Source of the DNA: Aselliscus stoliczkanus
Taxonomy: Eukaryota; Chordata; Mammalia; Chiroptera; Hipposideridae
Assembly (NCBI GenBank): GCA_033961575.1
Contig: CM066732.1
Span: 84,375,687 to 84,439,686 of the forward strand
DNA: 64,000 bases
Direction: 5' to 3'
A program made the position numbers and the translations under genes. How positions within the stretch are numbered: the first letter of the stretch is position 1; the number at the start of each line of letters is the position of its first letter. Positions 11,036 through 22,216 of this stretch are shown here, piece by piece. The notes below the pieces were generated by a model that saw only the letters and a program-made list of their open reading frames with translations, made no database searches and had not been told where the DNA came from.

Positions 11036-11765
11036 TATCTTGGGAGTTATACTCCAGGTTTTCTTCTTGGGATACTTGGTACAGTGATAAATTTTTGGTA
11101 CTCAATTCTATCAAAAGAGTACTGCATAGTCTCTCTCTTATTAACTGACCATGGTCAAACCTCTGAATTTTGCTAGGCTTCAGTTTATTCAGTTGACAAG
11201 TTCAAAGGTTCCTTTGGACTCTAGGGTTCTAGGGTTCTGAACCCCGTTGGAAGTTTTATACCAAATTTCATTCTTATTCCATACATGTCATGTAGGGAGA
11301 AATTCAAGTTATTAATAATACAAATGCACACTTAAAACATTTATAATGGTTTGAAAATATTCTTTATTATGTTATTGGAATTAGGGTAATCAAAGTTAAT
11401 TGTCAGTGATCTGGCATAAGAAAAAAATGATTTTTATCCACTTTCTAATTCAGACTGGATCTCATTTCAAGGTTTATAAATATTAGAAGAGAGAGAAGCA
11501 AAGAATACAAGACAGATGAAATCTGACCTTGATAGAAATGGTTTATTCAGGAGTGGTGAGTTGACTTTCCAAGAGATTTTAGCCAGGAAAAAGGAAGATA
11601 TCCACACTGAACTCAGAGGTATACAAAAATATTAACAATGAAAAAAGAAATACAAAACAACTACAATAATATATATTTACTATTCTTTATTATAGAAGTA
11701 GTAAATATTGCTGAAAATATGAATCTTTCAGAACATTATGTAGGAGCAAATAAAAATCATTCATC
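11036..11765. other. Intronic sequence
   Basis: AT-rich, nothing recognised. A tandem CTAGGGTTCTAGGGTTCT occurs at ~11221. Confidence 0.5.
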
Positions 11766-11769
11766 TTGT

Positions 11770-11990
11770 ATATGTTATATTATTTGTTTTAATTCCAGTT
11801 AATTCTCACAGCATTCTTGTCAATTAGGTGGCATGTTCTTCGTTTTCCCGATGAGGGGACCAGTGTTTGTTACAGATGTCATGACATCCTTGAGTTCCCA
11901 TTTTGGAAGTGATAGACTCGGAAATTCACCCAGTCCTTGTGACCCCATGGCCATGCCCGTACTGCCATAGCACCTCATTTCTTCTGACTT
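11770..11990 (-). repeat. MIR SINE fragment
   Basis: Antisense MIR order: TTCTCACAGCATTCTTGTCA, CCCGATGAGGGGACC, then AAATTCACCCAGTCCTTGTG. Diverged. Confidence 0.5.
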
Positions 11991-12604
11991 AGGTCAGAAA
12001 GACAGTGTGCTGTAGAGAGGACCATGCTTTAAGGAGAAGAGTTGCCCTAACTTTTCAAAGTTGAAAGACATTGAACAGCTTTGACCTGTACTGTGTCTTC
12101 CTATCTCATTCATGAGGTTATTAGTTAATAGACTCTCCTACATTTGGAATACAGTATATATCAGGGTAAGCCCTTTAGTTCTTACTATGGAGATTTGATA
12201 TGTAAATCCAGCCACAACACTTTAAGCAGCTCTAGAAGACAATGCAATTAAAAACAAAGTTATTTCGAGTACCTTGATTATATGATCTTTTCTACATTCT
12301 TTTTTGTTTTATAAAAATACAATATCCTCTATTATATTCTGTATTGAGAATTTGGCTCTTTTATGATGTGTGCATAGACACACTTGATTAAAACATTTGT
12401 AATAACAATAATCCTTGGTTACTAGAAGGTAAAAGAGGAGAGAAGGCTTTCTTCCGAAGTATTTTCTAGCCCACTAGATTTTGCCACCAGGTGTCATTTA
12501 TAAATGACCTTCGGTGTAGCACTGCCATGCACCCGTAACATGCTTCAGTGCTAAGTACGGTTAAGGTGGCACCAGTCTACCTTTGAATTAGTAATAATAG
12601 CAGT
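11991..12604. other. Intronic sequence
   Basis: No feature recognised. Confidence 0.5.
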
Positions 12605-12830
12605 CATGGTGTTTCTCGAGTTTCTATATTGGGCATGGTAATATGCCCTTTACATATATTAACTCACTTAATTCCTACAACGTTATAAGGTACGTAACAG
12701 AACTGTCCTCATTTTGTACATGAGGACACTGAGCACACAGAAGTAAATTAGCTTGCCCAAGATCATCAACTTGTGAGTTACAAATTGGGTTTGAACCCAG
12801 GTAGTTTGAATCTACACCTATTCCCTTAGA
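12605..12830 (-). repeat. MIR SINE
   Basis: Clear antisense MIR: TTTACATATATTAACTCACT, GTACATGAGGACACTGAGCA, TTAGCTTGCCCAAGATCATC, GGGTTTGAACCCAGGTAGTT. Confidence 0.85.
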
Positions 12831-12833
12831 CAT

Positions 12834-12836
<3 letters not shown>

Positions 12837-12890
<54 letters not shown>
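12837..12890. repeat. (TC)n microsatellite, ~27 copies
   Basis: Uninterrupted TC dinucleotide run directly after the MIR. Frames reading it as Arg-Glu repeats are artefacts. Long pure run, likely length-variable. Confidence 0.98.
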
Positions 12891-12894
<4 letters not shown>

Positions 12895-12955
12895 GTATGT
12901 GAGACAAAACTTCCCAAACCAAACACCAATCGTGTTTCATATTACTCTGCTTTCT

Positions 12956-13072
12956 TTTTTTTTTTTTTTTTTTTTTGAGGGCAGTGACATTGGCCCTCAT
13001 ATGTGGGACCCAAACCGGGGCCGCTGGCTTCCCAAGCCAACGCTTAACCACCACATACCACTCAGCCAGCCC
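12956..13072 (-). repeat. Short SINE (type A), young
   Basis: Perfect 18-base target duplication CATATTACTCTGCTTTCT at 12938-12955 and 13073-13090. Poly(T) then GAGGGCAGTGACATTGGCCC; ends CAGCCAGCCC. Confidence 0.95.
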
Positions 13073-13090
13073 CATATTACTCTGCTTTCT

Positions 13091-13424
13091 ACATGCTTAG
13101 CCCTTGGTTGCTTTGGGCTGGGTGGTGACAATCTTCTACACGAATAACTGGGCTGTTAAGAAAGCTACATATTAGAATGATAGTGCCAGCGATGTATTTG
13201 AATTTTAGAGAGAGTTAATTCCTTTGGGAAATTCTGAGAGGCTCCTGAGATGGACACTGCTATGTATGAACTGGTTTTGTTCAGTTATGTAATAGAAAAA
13301 AGTACATGCCTTAAATTTTTTTTAAGAGTCTCCTTGGTGGTTGTAGATCTCTTCCTGTGAAAACTGGAAGTAGTGATATTTGTCTTTTCTAAAGCCTTGT
13401 AAACAGGAGAGTCCAAAACTGCAC
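13091..13424. other. Intronic sequence
   Basis: No feature recognised. Confidence 0.5.
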
Positions 13425-13610
13425 TACTAAGTACTTAACAAGTATTATTTCATTTAATCCTCACAACAGCCTTGTGATGTGACTTCTGTTTTTATTTCTA
13501 CTTTATAGATGAACTAGCCAAGGCTTAAAGCAGTAAGTGCACTGCGCAGGGTCAGGCGGCTAGGTGGGGACATAGCTGAGACGCCCATCTGGCTTCAGTT
13601 CACTCCCAAG
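13425..13610 (-). repeat. MIR SINE
   Basis: Antisense MIR: TTATTTCATTTAATCCTCAC, AACAGCCTTGTGATGTGACT, TATAGATGAACTAGCCAAGG. Confidence 0.75.
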
Positions 13611-14339
13611 TATGCACACTTTTTAATTTTTTTTTCCAGGAACAGGGCTAGGTCCCAGAAAAAAAAAACAGAAAAAACAAACCTCTTCTCTTCCTTAAAA
13701 ACAATGTGACAACATTCTTTGAGCAAAGCATTTTAATCTCTGAGGATTTAGAGGGTGTGCTGTTGACCACTTCGGCTTTTCTAGTGGTTTAGTACACCAA
13801 CAGATTTTTCTTTTTCCATTGTCTCATGTGCGTGTTCCAATACTAAACCAGATGGAAACATGGGAAAACTCTTAACAGAGGCTGGTGCCAAAACAGTTCA
13901 TTTAACAAGAAAACTCCATCTGTGTGCTCTCCCATCACACAATCCACTGTGAAGAACAGAAATTGCACAGCTGATTCACTTATGTTGGTTTTGACTAGTT
14001 TTGATTGATTGCAAAGATAGAGCAAGGGGTGGTTAGGGAGATGGCAAATGAAGGCAGCTCTCCTGGAATGTGGCTGATGAGGCACTGTGTACCTGGCAGG
14101 CATCCTCAGCAGCAGCTGACCAAGGAAGTTGGGTTTTAATCCATGCTGATGAATCCTTTGCTGGTGGTGATTTTCCACTTAGAGAAGTTAGTGCCTTTGC
14201 TGGTGTATTTCGAGCTGCACATCATCGGCATTTCATTTGTCAGTTTGTTGTAATCAGAGGGAGTTGAGGATGCATGAGTCCCTCTCACTCCCTGTATTCT
14301 TCCAACTGAGCTATAGAGAACACAGGCTTAGTTAGGTAT
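13611..14339. other. Intronic sequence, unclassified
   Basis: 13840-14270 has somewhat higher GC and overlapping frames of 65-111 codons on both strands. None resembles a protein I know, and no splice pair brackets them. Could be an old repeat or conserved noncoding DNA. Confidence 0.4.
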
Positions 14340-14485
14340 AAGATTGACTTAGGGTAGACTACTGGCTGTGCTCATTCTGTCACCTCTTTGAGCCTCAGTT
14401 TTCTCATCTATAAAATGGGAATAATATCTGTATCCCAAGGGCATTTTGAAGGTTAACTGAAGTGTGTGTGTAAGGCCTGATACCT
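14340..14485 (+). repeat. MIR SINE 3' half
   Basis: Sense MIR: TTTGAGCCTCAGTTTTCTCA, TCTATAAAATGGGAATAATA, then GGCCTGATACCTGGAAGGTC. Confidence 0.8.
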
Positions 14486-16877
14486 GGAAGGTCCTCAGCT
14501 TTATGAGCAACATTGTTATCTTGTTATTAAATGGGCCATTCAGTGGTTCTTGTCATACAAAGATAATTCATCTGCAGTTTCAAAAAAATATATATGAATG
14601 TATGTCTATGGCAGGGTTTGTCTTGGGGGTTTCCTATTTCCACTTCCATACTTTTTTTCCCTTTCCCTCCCAAAGTTTGCTTTCTCCTCTCCTCTGTGTC
14701 CCACCCCTGCCAGGGATCGCATTTCTAAGCCAAGCTTTCTTAATTCTCTATGTTCCCCCCAAACTAGAATAGTAGGGGGCCTCAGGCTGCTGTTCTATTT
14801 CTGAGAGTTTGAAGACGTCCACTCTGATCCAATGAGTATTTGTGCATTGCTGGGCATAACATGCATTGCTGGGCATATTGGATGCTGAGGTCTTTGTAGT
14901 CAGGCCTCTTTATCCAACTTTGTGGAGAGTTAGAGCTGGCTCCATCAATCGAGTTCCTGTCCCTGAAACGAGAGATGTTATTTGCTTACACCTATCTTCA
15001 CTGGATCAAAAGAAAAATTGAAACAAAATAAAACAAAATGTTCTCAGGGGTCAATCAAGTGCACCGTTAAGCAAATAACAGAAGTGGGAGAGGCTGGTAC
15101 AAACGCCTGTGGACCCAGCTTCTCAGCCCAGATCAGGTTCTTGTTTGCCCAACTCTTTCCTGTTACTTTCATTTAACGAGAAAGACTCCGAGGGTATTTC
15201 CAGGTTAGCTACAGTTATGCTAAACCATATGTGGAATTTTCCACAAACAACTGTACATAACCACAGGGACAGTGAGGTTGCCAGGTTGTCCAGCCCCATG
15301 AAGAACAGGTGACCAGCAAGATGCTCTGAACTTGGTCACATTTCTCCTCTGGCCTCCCATGTCATCTCCTCATAGCACTTAGCATTCCTGGGGTGTATTT
15401 GTCAGTGTGCTTTCCGTTTACGTCCCCAGCCTGCCAGCCCCTAGAGGGTAGGGACGTGTGGTAGACGCCTCTCCATCCCCATGAATGAAGCACCTGGGGG
15501 TAATCAGGCAGATCCCACTCTGCTCAAACTGCAGCTGGGACTCACTTTCTGGGATGGAGCTCCAAGCTGGGAGCTCACACCTTCCCTCTGGGTTATACGA
15601 GCTGGAGCTTGGTTTGGCTTTTTTATTTTATTTTAATTTTATTTTATTATTTTGACTTGCTATTACACTAAATTGCTGCTGTGTGGTGTTTTAATTCCCT
15701 TGATATTTATCAGGTTTCTGAGCCGGGGTTTTTTATTCTACCTAAAGGCCAGTTACCAAGAAGAAAATGCAGATTTCTTTGATTTATTCAGATTTTTGGA
15801 ATCATCCAAAATGAACAAGCTCTAAATGCTTCCAATGTTACCTATAGTGGGAAGCTGTTATCTCAAATTTTTGAAGTGCCTGAGTGTTTCTCCTGAAGAA
15901 ATGGTTCATAGTATGGAAGAATAAATGATCATTTAGTGGACACTGAATATATCAAAACTTTCCCTAAGTGCTCTTTTCTCACAGTAATCGTTTGTCAGTT
16001 CTACATTTTGTTAAAGAGGGCTTTCAAGGGAAAAATGGAAACTATTTTTATTAAAAATCTCTCTGAGGATATTCTGACTGCCCTCTGCCCATCCCCCAAC
16101 ACACACCATATCCGTTTAACGCAAAAAAATTTTTTTATCCATCACATTTGAGTCCTCTGTGGCTTATGTTGTAAACCTCGTGCCAAACTGCATTTTGATG
16201 TTTTTATCGGTTAAACAAATTATGCTGCTCTGAGAAGTCTCCAGGGAGTTGGCAAGTGGATTTGAGGCAGCAAGAATAGACCTGGCCTTGATTCCATGAG
16301 ATCTAAGTATCTATTTTCATAAAAGGAAGCAATAGAATTGAGAGCTGCCCTTTTTGATTTTCCAGCTAATATGAGTAAACAGCAGTTATATAAATTTTTT
16401 TCTCTGATTAGAATTCTTTCCATTTTGTGGATAGGTAAGCATCAACTGTGTTTTTGGGCCCATAAACTTTTAACTATATTTCTCCCTGTAAATATATATG
16501 TGTTCTTTATCAAAAACAAAGTACCACAAAAAACATGGGGAAAGTCATATAAAAATTATGACTTTGACTTTTCAGGTTTTATGTTTTTTAACATCCAGTT
16601 TATAATCTAGGTATAGTTTTGTTCCCTTTTTAAATTTTACATGGTAACAAGAAATTTATTGTTACACACTCTTATAATAAATCATTTTAATGTGTTCTTG
16701 AGTACCATAGAGTATTTAACCATCTATTGTTGGATATTTTGTTTTTTTTAGTTTTCACAGTGAGAAATAACGAATTTGGTCTTACTTAAAAAAAATTACC
16801 TGTATATGTATCTGTATACATATACATACACACACTATAAAATATCTTATTTCATTTTGTATGCCATCCCCATGATA
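14486..16877. other. Intronic sequence, SINE-free
   Basis: No exon recognised. Holds a 16-base direct repeat TGCATTGCTGGGCATA (14843-14858 and 14862-14877) and an A/T run at 15620-15650. 15660-15780 is AT-rich without repeat signature. Confidence 0.45.
14843..14877. repeat. 16-base direct repeat, period 19
   Basis: TGCATTGCTGGGCATA occurs twice, separated by ACA. Looks like a small local duplication. Confidence 0.9.
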
Positions 16878-16889
16878 TTTAACATCATT

Positions 16890-16891
<2 letters not shown>

Positions 16892-16920
<29 letters not shown>

Positions 16921-17020
16921 TTTTTTGAGGGCAGTGTCACTGGCCCTCACATGTGGGACCCAAACCAGGGCCACTGGCTTCCCAAGCCAGCGCTTAACCA
17001 CCGCGCCACTCGGCCGGCCC
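16892..17020 (-). repeat. Short SINE (type A) with (TTTA)n tail
   Basis: Tail expanded to TTTA repeats (16892-16921), then GAGGGCAGTGTCACTGGCCC; ends CGGCCGGCCC. Imperfect target duplication TTTAACATCATTTT / CTTAACATCGTTTT. Confidence 0.93.
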
Positions 17021-17133
17021 CTTAACATCGTTTTTTATCAAGTTATTTTTGAGGTACATATGATACTTGCTCCCTTTAGGGTTAGGGCATTATTTGATTT
17101 CCATATGCATTTACAGGTGTACCTAAGTGTGGT

Positions 17134-17156
17134 GGGGGTGGGGGTGGGGGTGGGGG
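17134..17156 (+). other. G-quadruplex motif, four G5 runs
   Basis: Four runs of five G separated by single T, followed by a short GT repeat. Meets the strict four-tract G4 pattern with one-base loops, a type usually very stable in vitro. It lies on the coding (+) strand, so intron RNA would carry it. Confidence 0.9.
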
Positions 17157-17497
17157 TGGTGGTGTGTGTGTGTTTTCAGAGGAAGAAGGTGTGTGTCTTA
17201 CCTAGAGTCAGCCCTAATGCTCCTTAAAAGAGGCAGCTCTTTACTTCCTCTTTTTGGTCTGGTTCACTTATGAATTCATTAGACATCTTCTCTTGTATCG
17301 TTGTTAGATGTAGGATGGGGGAAGTGGTAAGTGTCAACCAAACATGCATGCTTTTTTCCCCTAAGCCAGTGCATTTAATTAATGATTCACATCTGACATT
17401 ATATTAGGTCCAACATTGGACCTGCACAGCAAATAGGGTGAGAGAAATTAACTTCTTAGGAATTTTCTTTTAGAGCTCTAGATTTTTTTTTATATCT
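17157..17497. other. Intronic sequence
   Basis: Nothing recognised apart from the GT-rich edge at its start. Confidence 0.5.
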
Positions 17498-17509
17498 AAA
17501 AGAACGCTA

Positions 17510-17824
17510 TGTCTTGTCAGGGAGACCACTTCATGGATGGTGTAGAGGCCTGACCACTGCACTGTATGTACATCTGAAGCTGCTGCTGAATAATATTAGA
17601 TGTTAACTATAATTTGACACATATATAGTCAGGAGATGTGCAGTATAGTGTGGGGATGGAGTCAATGGAGTTGTAATAGATATGTATGATATCGGAGGTG
17701 GGTGGACATAGGAGGGGGGAAGGGAGAGTCACTTTTAAGGGGTGAAAAAGATAACCATTGTATTGTTTTGTACACCTGAAACTAATAATAAAAAGAAAGA
17801 AAGAAAAAAAAGAAAAAAGAAAAG
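17510..17824 (+). mobile_element. L1 3' UTR insertion
   Basis: L1 3' end: GGAGACCACTTCATGGATGG, GGTGGGTGGACATAGGAGGG, ATTGTATTGTTTTGTACACC, TGAAACTAATAATAAAAAGA, then an A/G-rich tail. Target AAAAGAACGCTA at 17498-17509, repeated with one change at 17825-17836. Confidence 0.82.
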
Positions 17825-17836
17825 AAAAGAACCCTA

Positions 17837-18391
17837 GTCATTCTCAAATCAAATACTGATATTTACATGGAAAAAAATGAAGCCCCGAAGGGCCGGGTGG
17901 TTTGCCCGACATCACAGAACCACCCAAGTCAGGCAAAATTAGGAAAAGAAAAAATATGCTCAGCCCTTCTTGCCAGCTCTTCTTACCTTGAGAGTGACTC
18001 TGGTTGAACTGCGGTTAGGTGAGAAAGGGATGGGATTAGTGCCTGAGTAGAATTAGAGGATGTATCTCCATGCCATTCCTTTCACATCAGTGTGCAGCAG
18101 CCATTTGTACCACTCACTTCTGGGAAGAGTCTGTCAGCTGCCAATCAAGGAAATGGCTTAGGGCTTGGGTATTGTGAGAAACCGGGCATGGATTCAGCTG
18201 TAAAGGCCAAGTATGCAAGCTTCTCCCATTTCTCTGTCACTTCCTCCACTGCTTGGGGACCCACAAAGTGGAGAGTGCCCAGCGTTAGTGTTTTAGAGGG
18301 GAAAGGCCAAAACGCTATTGTTTCTAAAGGTGGTGCACTGCCTGATGCATTGGGTTAAAAGAAAATATTAGAATTTTTTTAATATTTAAAA
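17837..18391. other. Intronic sequence
   Basis: The 88-codon frame at 18092-18358 has no recognisable similarity. The start, CCCCGAAGGGCCGGGTGGTT, is a MIR-like remnant at best. Confidence 0.45.
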
Positions 18392-18403
18392 TATAATTGT
18401 TTT

Positions 18404-18509
18404 GGGCCGGCCGAGTGGCGCAGTGGTTAAGTGCTGGCTTAGGAAGCCAGCGGCCCTGGTTCGGGTCCCACATTTGAGGGCCAGTGACACTGCCCTCAAA
18501 AAAAAAGTA
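18404..18509 (+). repeat. Short SINE (type A)
   Basis: Starts GGGCCGGCCGAGTGGCGCAG and ends GTGACACTGCCCTC plus A tail. Target TATAATTGTTTT at 18392-18403 and 18510-18521. Confidence 0.95.
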
Positions 18510-18521
18510 TATAATTGTTTT

Positions 18522-21119
18522 CTCATGTATATATTTCATGTATTCTTTATAATTACCATGGCATTTTAGAGCAGTAGTCTAAGTATATAATTTATAAATA
18601 TGCATATATTGGCAGTTAATACTCATACATATTTTATTGAGGGGATACATAGTTCAAACATGGCTGGAGAGCCCCAGCTAGAGTTTTGGGGGATGGAAGC
18701 CTTGTAATAATCACTTCCGGCTGGTGGACTGGAATCTACTGTTATAAAACATCTGACCGTTAGAGGTAGTTGCCCAAAGTAATGAGCATATAACTAACTG
18801 CCTTTTGGAATCAGCCTGGGCCCTTACTCCACGCCCCCAGTGATCCCTTGGCTTCCTGGAAGATGGAGAGCTAGCTGCATTGTGAGCTAAATGTCCTAAT
18901 ACCAGCAAAAGGCCTGTCACAGTGCTTAGCACTTGGTAGTTGGAAATGATGGCTCTCCTCTTAGAACCTGAAATCTGGCTGAGGCAGTTTTTTGTTTCAG
19001 GTCTAATATTAGGTTTGATTTGGACTGGATGTAAACATCTGTGACTTTGCTTTTGGTACCCTATCATCAGGTCAGGCCTGGTTTATTTAGTTTTGAAGCT
19101 TCTTGGCCTTTTGTACTGTTTAAAAAAGGGAAACCTACGTTTTCGTTTTGGACCTGACATTTATTGATTCATCCAGGAAAGCCTCATTCTTTGCTGATGG
19201 AGCAAAGTCCTTGGTTCCCCGCCTGAGCAATTCTGTTGGAGCTAATGCATTTCCTTCTTTTTGTACATAATTTTTTTCCCCTCATCTGTCAGTTGGTATA
19301 ATTCATACGTAAGAGTTGGATAGACCATTTACTTAAAGCACAGCTATGGCAGCCTTCTTTGGGAAAGAAATTTTTCAAACAAATTTAAATACTGGGTCTC
19401 CAGAAGACATTCATATGTGCCACATCTTACATAAAGATAAACATAAGTCACAATGCTCCCTTTTCCATGGCATTTGGAGCTATTAAACATATCACTTTTG
19501 GTTTCAGAAATAATATAGCTCTGAGATTGGATCTTGTTTTCTGTGAGTATGTATATTAGAGGTTGTCCTCACCCTCTGTTCCCCCTCTCTCTGCTGCCCT
19601 TCACTTCAGGTGTCCTGTTTGACTACTAGATACGAATACCCTACGAAGGCAGTCTTTGCAACCCACCCAGGCTGGCCACTGTTCCCTCACTCTGAAATCA
19701 CTCTTTCTCTTTCCTCACCAATACTATTAAAAATTCCTCCAGAGTGATTGATCTGAGATGTTAGGGGAACAGTAATTTAGTTTATAAAAACCTTTAAAGA
19801 CTGATATAAAATGTGAGTATCTTTCTCTCAGGGCATCTGTATTTGCAAAAAGCACAACCCCTCTAAAGCTAGTGGTGATGGCAATAGAGGTGGTAATACT
19901 CAGAGCATTTACTGAACAATTATTATCACCCATTTTATGCCTTCTCAGAAAATTGCCTCTGAGTTGATGCACACTGTGATAAACATCTGAGCTTCCTGTT
20001 TTGATCATTAGTCCATGTGCTTGTCTCTTTATATATCTGTTGGAAGCATTCATTTGTTCAGTGTTGATACTTGAGAACTTCTACTTGGGACCTTTTTTGG
20101 ATGGTAACAGTTTTTACTTTGAATTTTAGAGGACAGCCTGTTAAATGCACTTCGATTTCGTTTTATTTGACTGCTGTTGGTTTTTACTTTTTAACAGAGT
20201 CTCACAGAAAAAATATAACTTGACACTAAGGAGACTTTCATCATTCATTTTCATAAATCAACTTACTAACCACAGGCACTTAGAATTAAAAATGCCTCCT
20301 TCAATTTCAAAAAGTGTGTTTGTGGTGTTTATTTCTAATCACTGTTAGCCAGCCCTCCAGATAAAATTCCCTGCCTTTAAGACTGATATGATAGGGATCT
20401 TGTTGCCAAGATTTTTCTACATAATATTTCAAACTCACTTCCTTCCAAAATCCAATTTTATTTTGAGCTACAGTACATCTCTCTGAATGTTGAGGTCAGA
20501 GGAAGAAAAGAATCTTCTTTTTCATAAAATGAGCTCTTTGAGTCTGAACTGGAAATACTTTGCAGGTCACAGGCAAGGGGAGAGTTTTGCAGAAATGAGT
20601 TTAAATATCCCTGTGCCTAGTTTAATTTTTGCCTAGGGGTAAGAATAGGATGGTGGTACTTAAAGTCTTTTGAGGATACAGTGCTTGGCATTGTACAGTG
20701 TAGTTAGTATCATCCGTTGGTTTGTGCAATATTAAAAGCGAGATTTGGATAGCAATGATTTACTTAGATTTATGGATTGAATTACTCTAATTTTAAGCCT
20801 AACCACATTGAGTCCAATTAGAACGCTCGTTTTGATTTTATGAGAGATGCTAACTATAGAGCATCATTTTCCTAAGTTTCTAAGGGGTCTTCAAACGGTA
20901 AGAGTCATCTGTGTATCCTGACAAGTCGGGTATACCATATCAGTGAGAAGTTGTAGAAACGCTTCTGATATGCGGCTTCCTTCTGTCAGACAGAGTAATG
21001 AGTGGGGAAAACCTATGGCCCAGAAATGGCTACTTGAGTGATAGTTCTGTGTGTATAATCTTCCCTTCCATTTCCAGGATCAAAGTGCTTACAAGTAACT
21101 CTGCCAAAGGACAAAGGCT
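18522..21119. other. Intronic sequence, repeat-poor
   Basis: 2.6 kb with no clear repeat. 20740-20890 is AT-rich with TAATTTT/CCAATTAG motifs and could be conserved noncoding DNA. Frames of 108 and 118 codons on the minus strand (19727-20053, 18711-19067) lack protein-like features. Confidence 0.4.
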
Positions 21120-21355
21120 TTGGAGACAGAAAAAATGTGAATTTGAGTCGTAGTTCTTCTGAGTAGTTGTGTAACCCGGAGAGAATCAGGCAGCTTCTCC
21201 GAGCTGGTTTACACTTATGTAAAATGGTGATTAGAAATATATCTATCTTGGGAGGACTATTGTGAGGACTTAAAAACTGTATGAGAAAATGTATATTAAC
21301 CACCTTGTTTGGCCCCAGAACATAATAAATTCATAATAAATGTTAGTTTCTTCAT
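21120..21355 (+). repeat. MIR SINE
   Basis: Sense MIR order: GTGAATTTGAGTCGTAGTTC, GTTGTGTAACCCGGAGAG, ATGTAAAATGGTGATTAGAA, ATTGTGAGGACTTAAAAACT, AATAAATGTTAGTTTCTTCA. Confidence 0.75.
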
Positions 21356-21690
21356 TATCCTCAGCTAACATTTGAAAGTGTTGATCTATTGGTGACAAGG
21401 AGTAAGTGTTATCAATCATCTGTCAGAGACAGCACTAGAAAAGGCAAGGAGGCAGCTGGTGACTGCATATTCCTCAGACAGGAATTGAAATTTTCTGGAG
21501 GGGCCAAAGAGGGTTTCTAGTCCAAGGAGCTTGACACACGTTAGGAGCCTGATCACAAGGTTTGTCACTGCTATGTGGACTCGTCTGAAATTATTCACTC
21601 TGAAGATGGAAATTATTCATCTCTTCGGCAGAGTAAATGAGTGACAAGTCAATGGAGTTTCAGTGCAAAGCGAGGAGGCCGGAGACTTCT
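21356..21690. other. Intronic sequence
   Basis: No feature recognised. Confidence 0.5.
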
Positions 21691-21930
21691 TGTCATTACA
21701 AATCTGAAAGGCTTTGGTGCAGTGAAAGAGCATGGCTAGACTTAGACATAACTCTGTTCGGATGCATATCCCTGTCTAGTTGTGGGCACAGAATGTACCT
21801 AACCTCTGTGAACCACTTTCCTCCCCTAGACAGCGAGAACAGCTCAGACCTAATGGGCTCGGTGTGTTATTTAAATAAGGCCGCCTCTGAAGAGCCTGGC
21901 ACAGCATAGACCAGACAAATGCTGGTCGAC
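21691..21930 (+). repeat. MIR SINE
   Basis: Sense MIR: GCAGTGAAAGAGCATGGCTA, ACCTAACCTCTGTGAACCAC, GAAGAGCCTGGCACAGCATA. The 90-codon frame across it is incidental. Confidence 0.6.
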
Positions 21931-21943
21931 AGCTTGCTAAGCA

Positions 21944-21945
<2 letters not shown>

Positions 21946-21991
<46 letters not shown>

Positions 21992-22007
21992 TCTGTGTGT
22001 GTATGTG
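21946..22007. repeat. (GT)n microsatellite
   Basis: ~22 GT units to 21990, then an interrupted TCTGTGTGTGTATGTG tail. Confidence 0.97.
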
Positions 22008-22104
22008 TTGGGGGATTCAGTACAGAATCGTGCAAAATGCAGCTCCATCCTCAGAGAGCTTAAGAGCCCCAAGAATATACTGAATACTTAAAAGTGGTGC
22101 TGTA

Positions 22105-22216
22105 GGGCCGGCCGAGTGGTGCGGTGGTTAAGTGCGGGCTTGGGAAGCCAGCGGCCCCGGTTCGGTTCGGGTCCCACATATGAGGGCCAGTGACACTGCC
22201 CTCAAAAAAAAAAAAA
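22105..22216 (+). repeat. Short SINE (type A)
   Basis: GGGCCGGCCGAGTGGTGCGG start, with a tandem GGTTCGGTTCGGG at the B-box (5-base duplication), then CACTGCCCTC and an A tail. Imperfect target AAGTGGTGCTGTA / AATGTGGTGCTA. Confidence 0.93.

Noticed and set aside
12675..13075. Arg-Glu repeat proteins
   Set aside because: Artefact of the (TC)n microsatellite.
13843..14178. 111-codon minus-strand frame
   Set aside because: No protein resemblance and no start or splice context; more likely chance or an old repeat.
18404..18480. True tRNA gene
   Set aside because: tRNA-like arms exist, but the sequence is a dispersed SINE with a 3' unit and A tail, present many times.
21776..22072. Thr-His repeat protein on minus strand
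   Set aside because: Reads through the (GT)n microsatellite.
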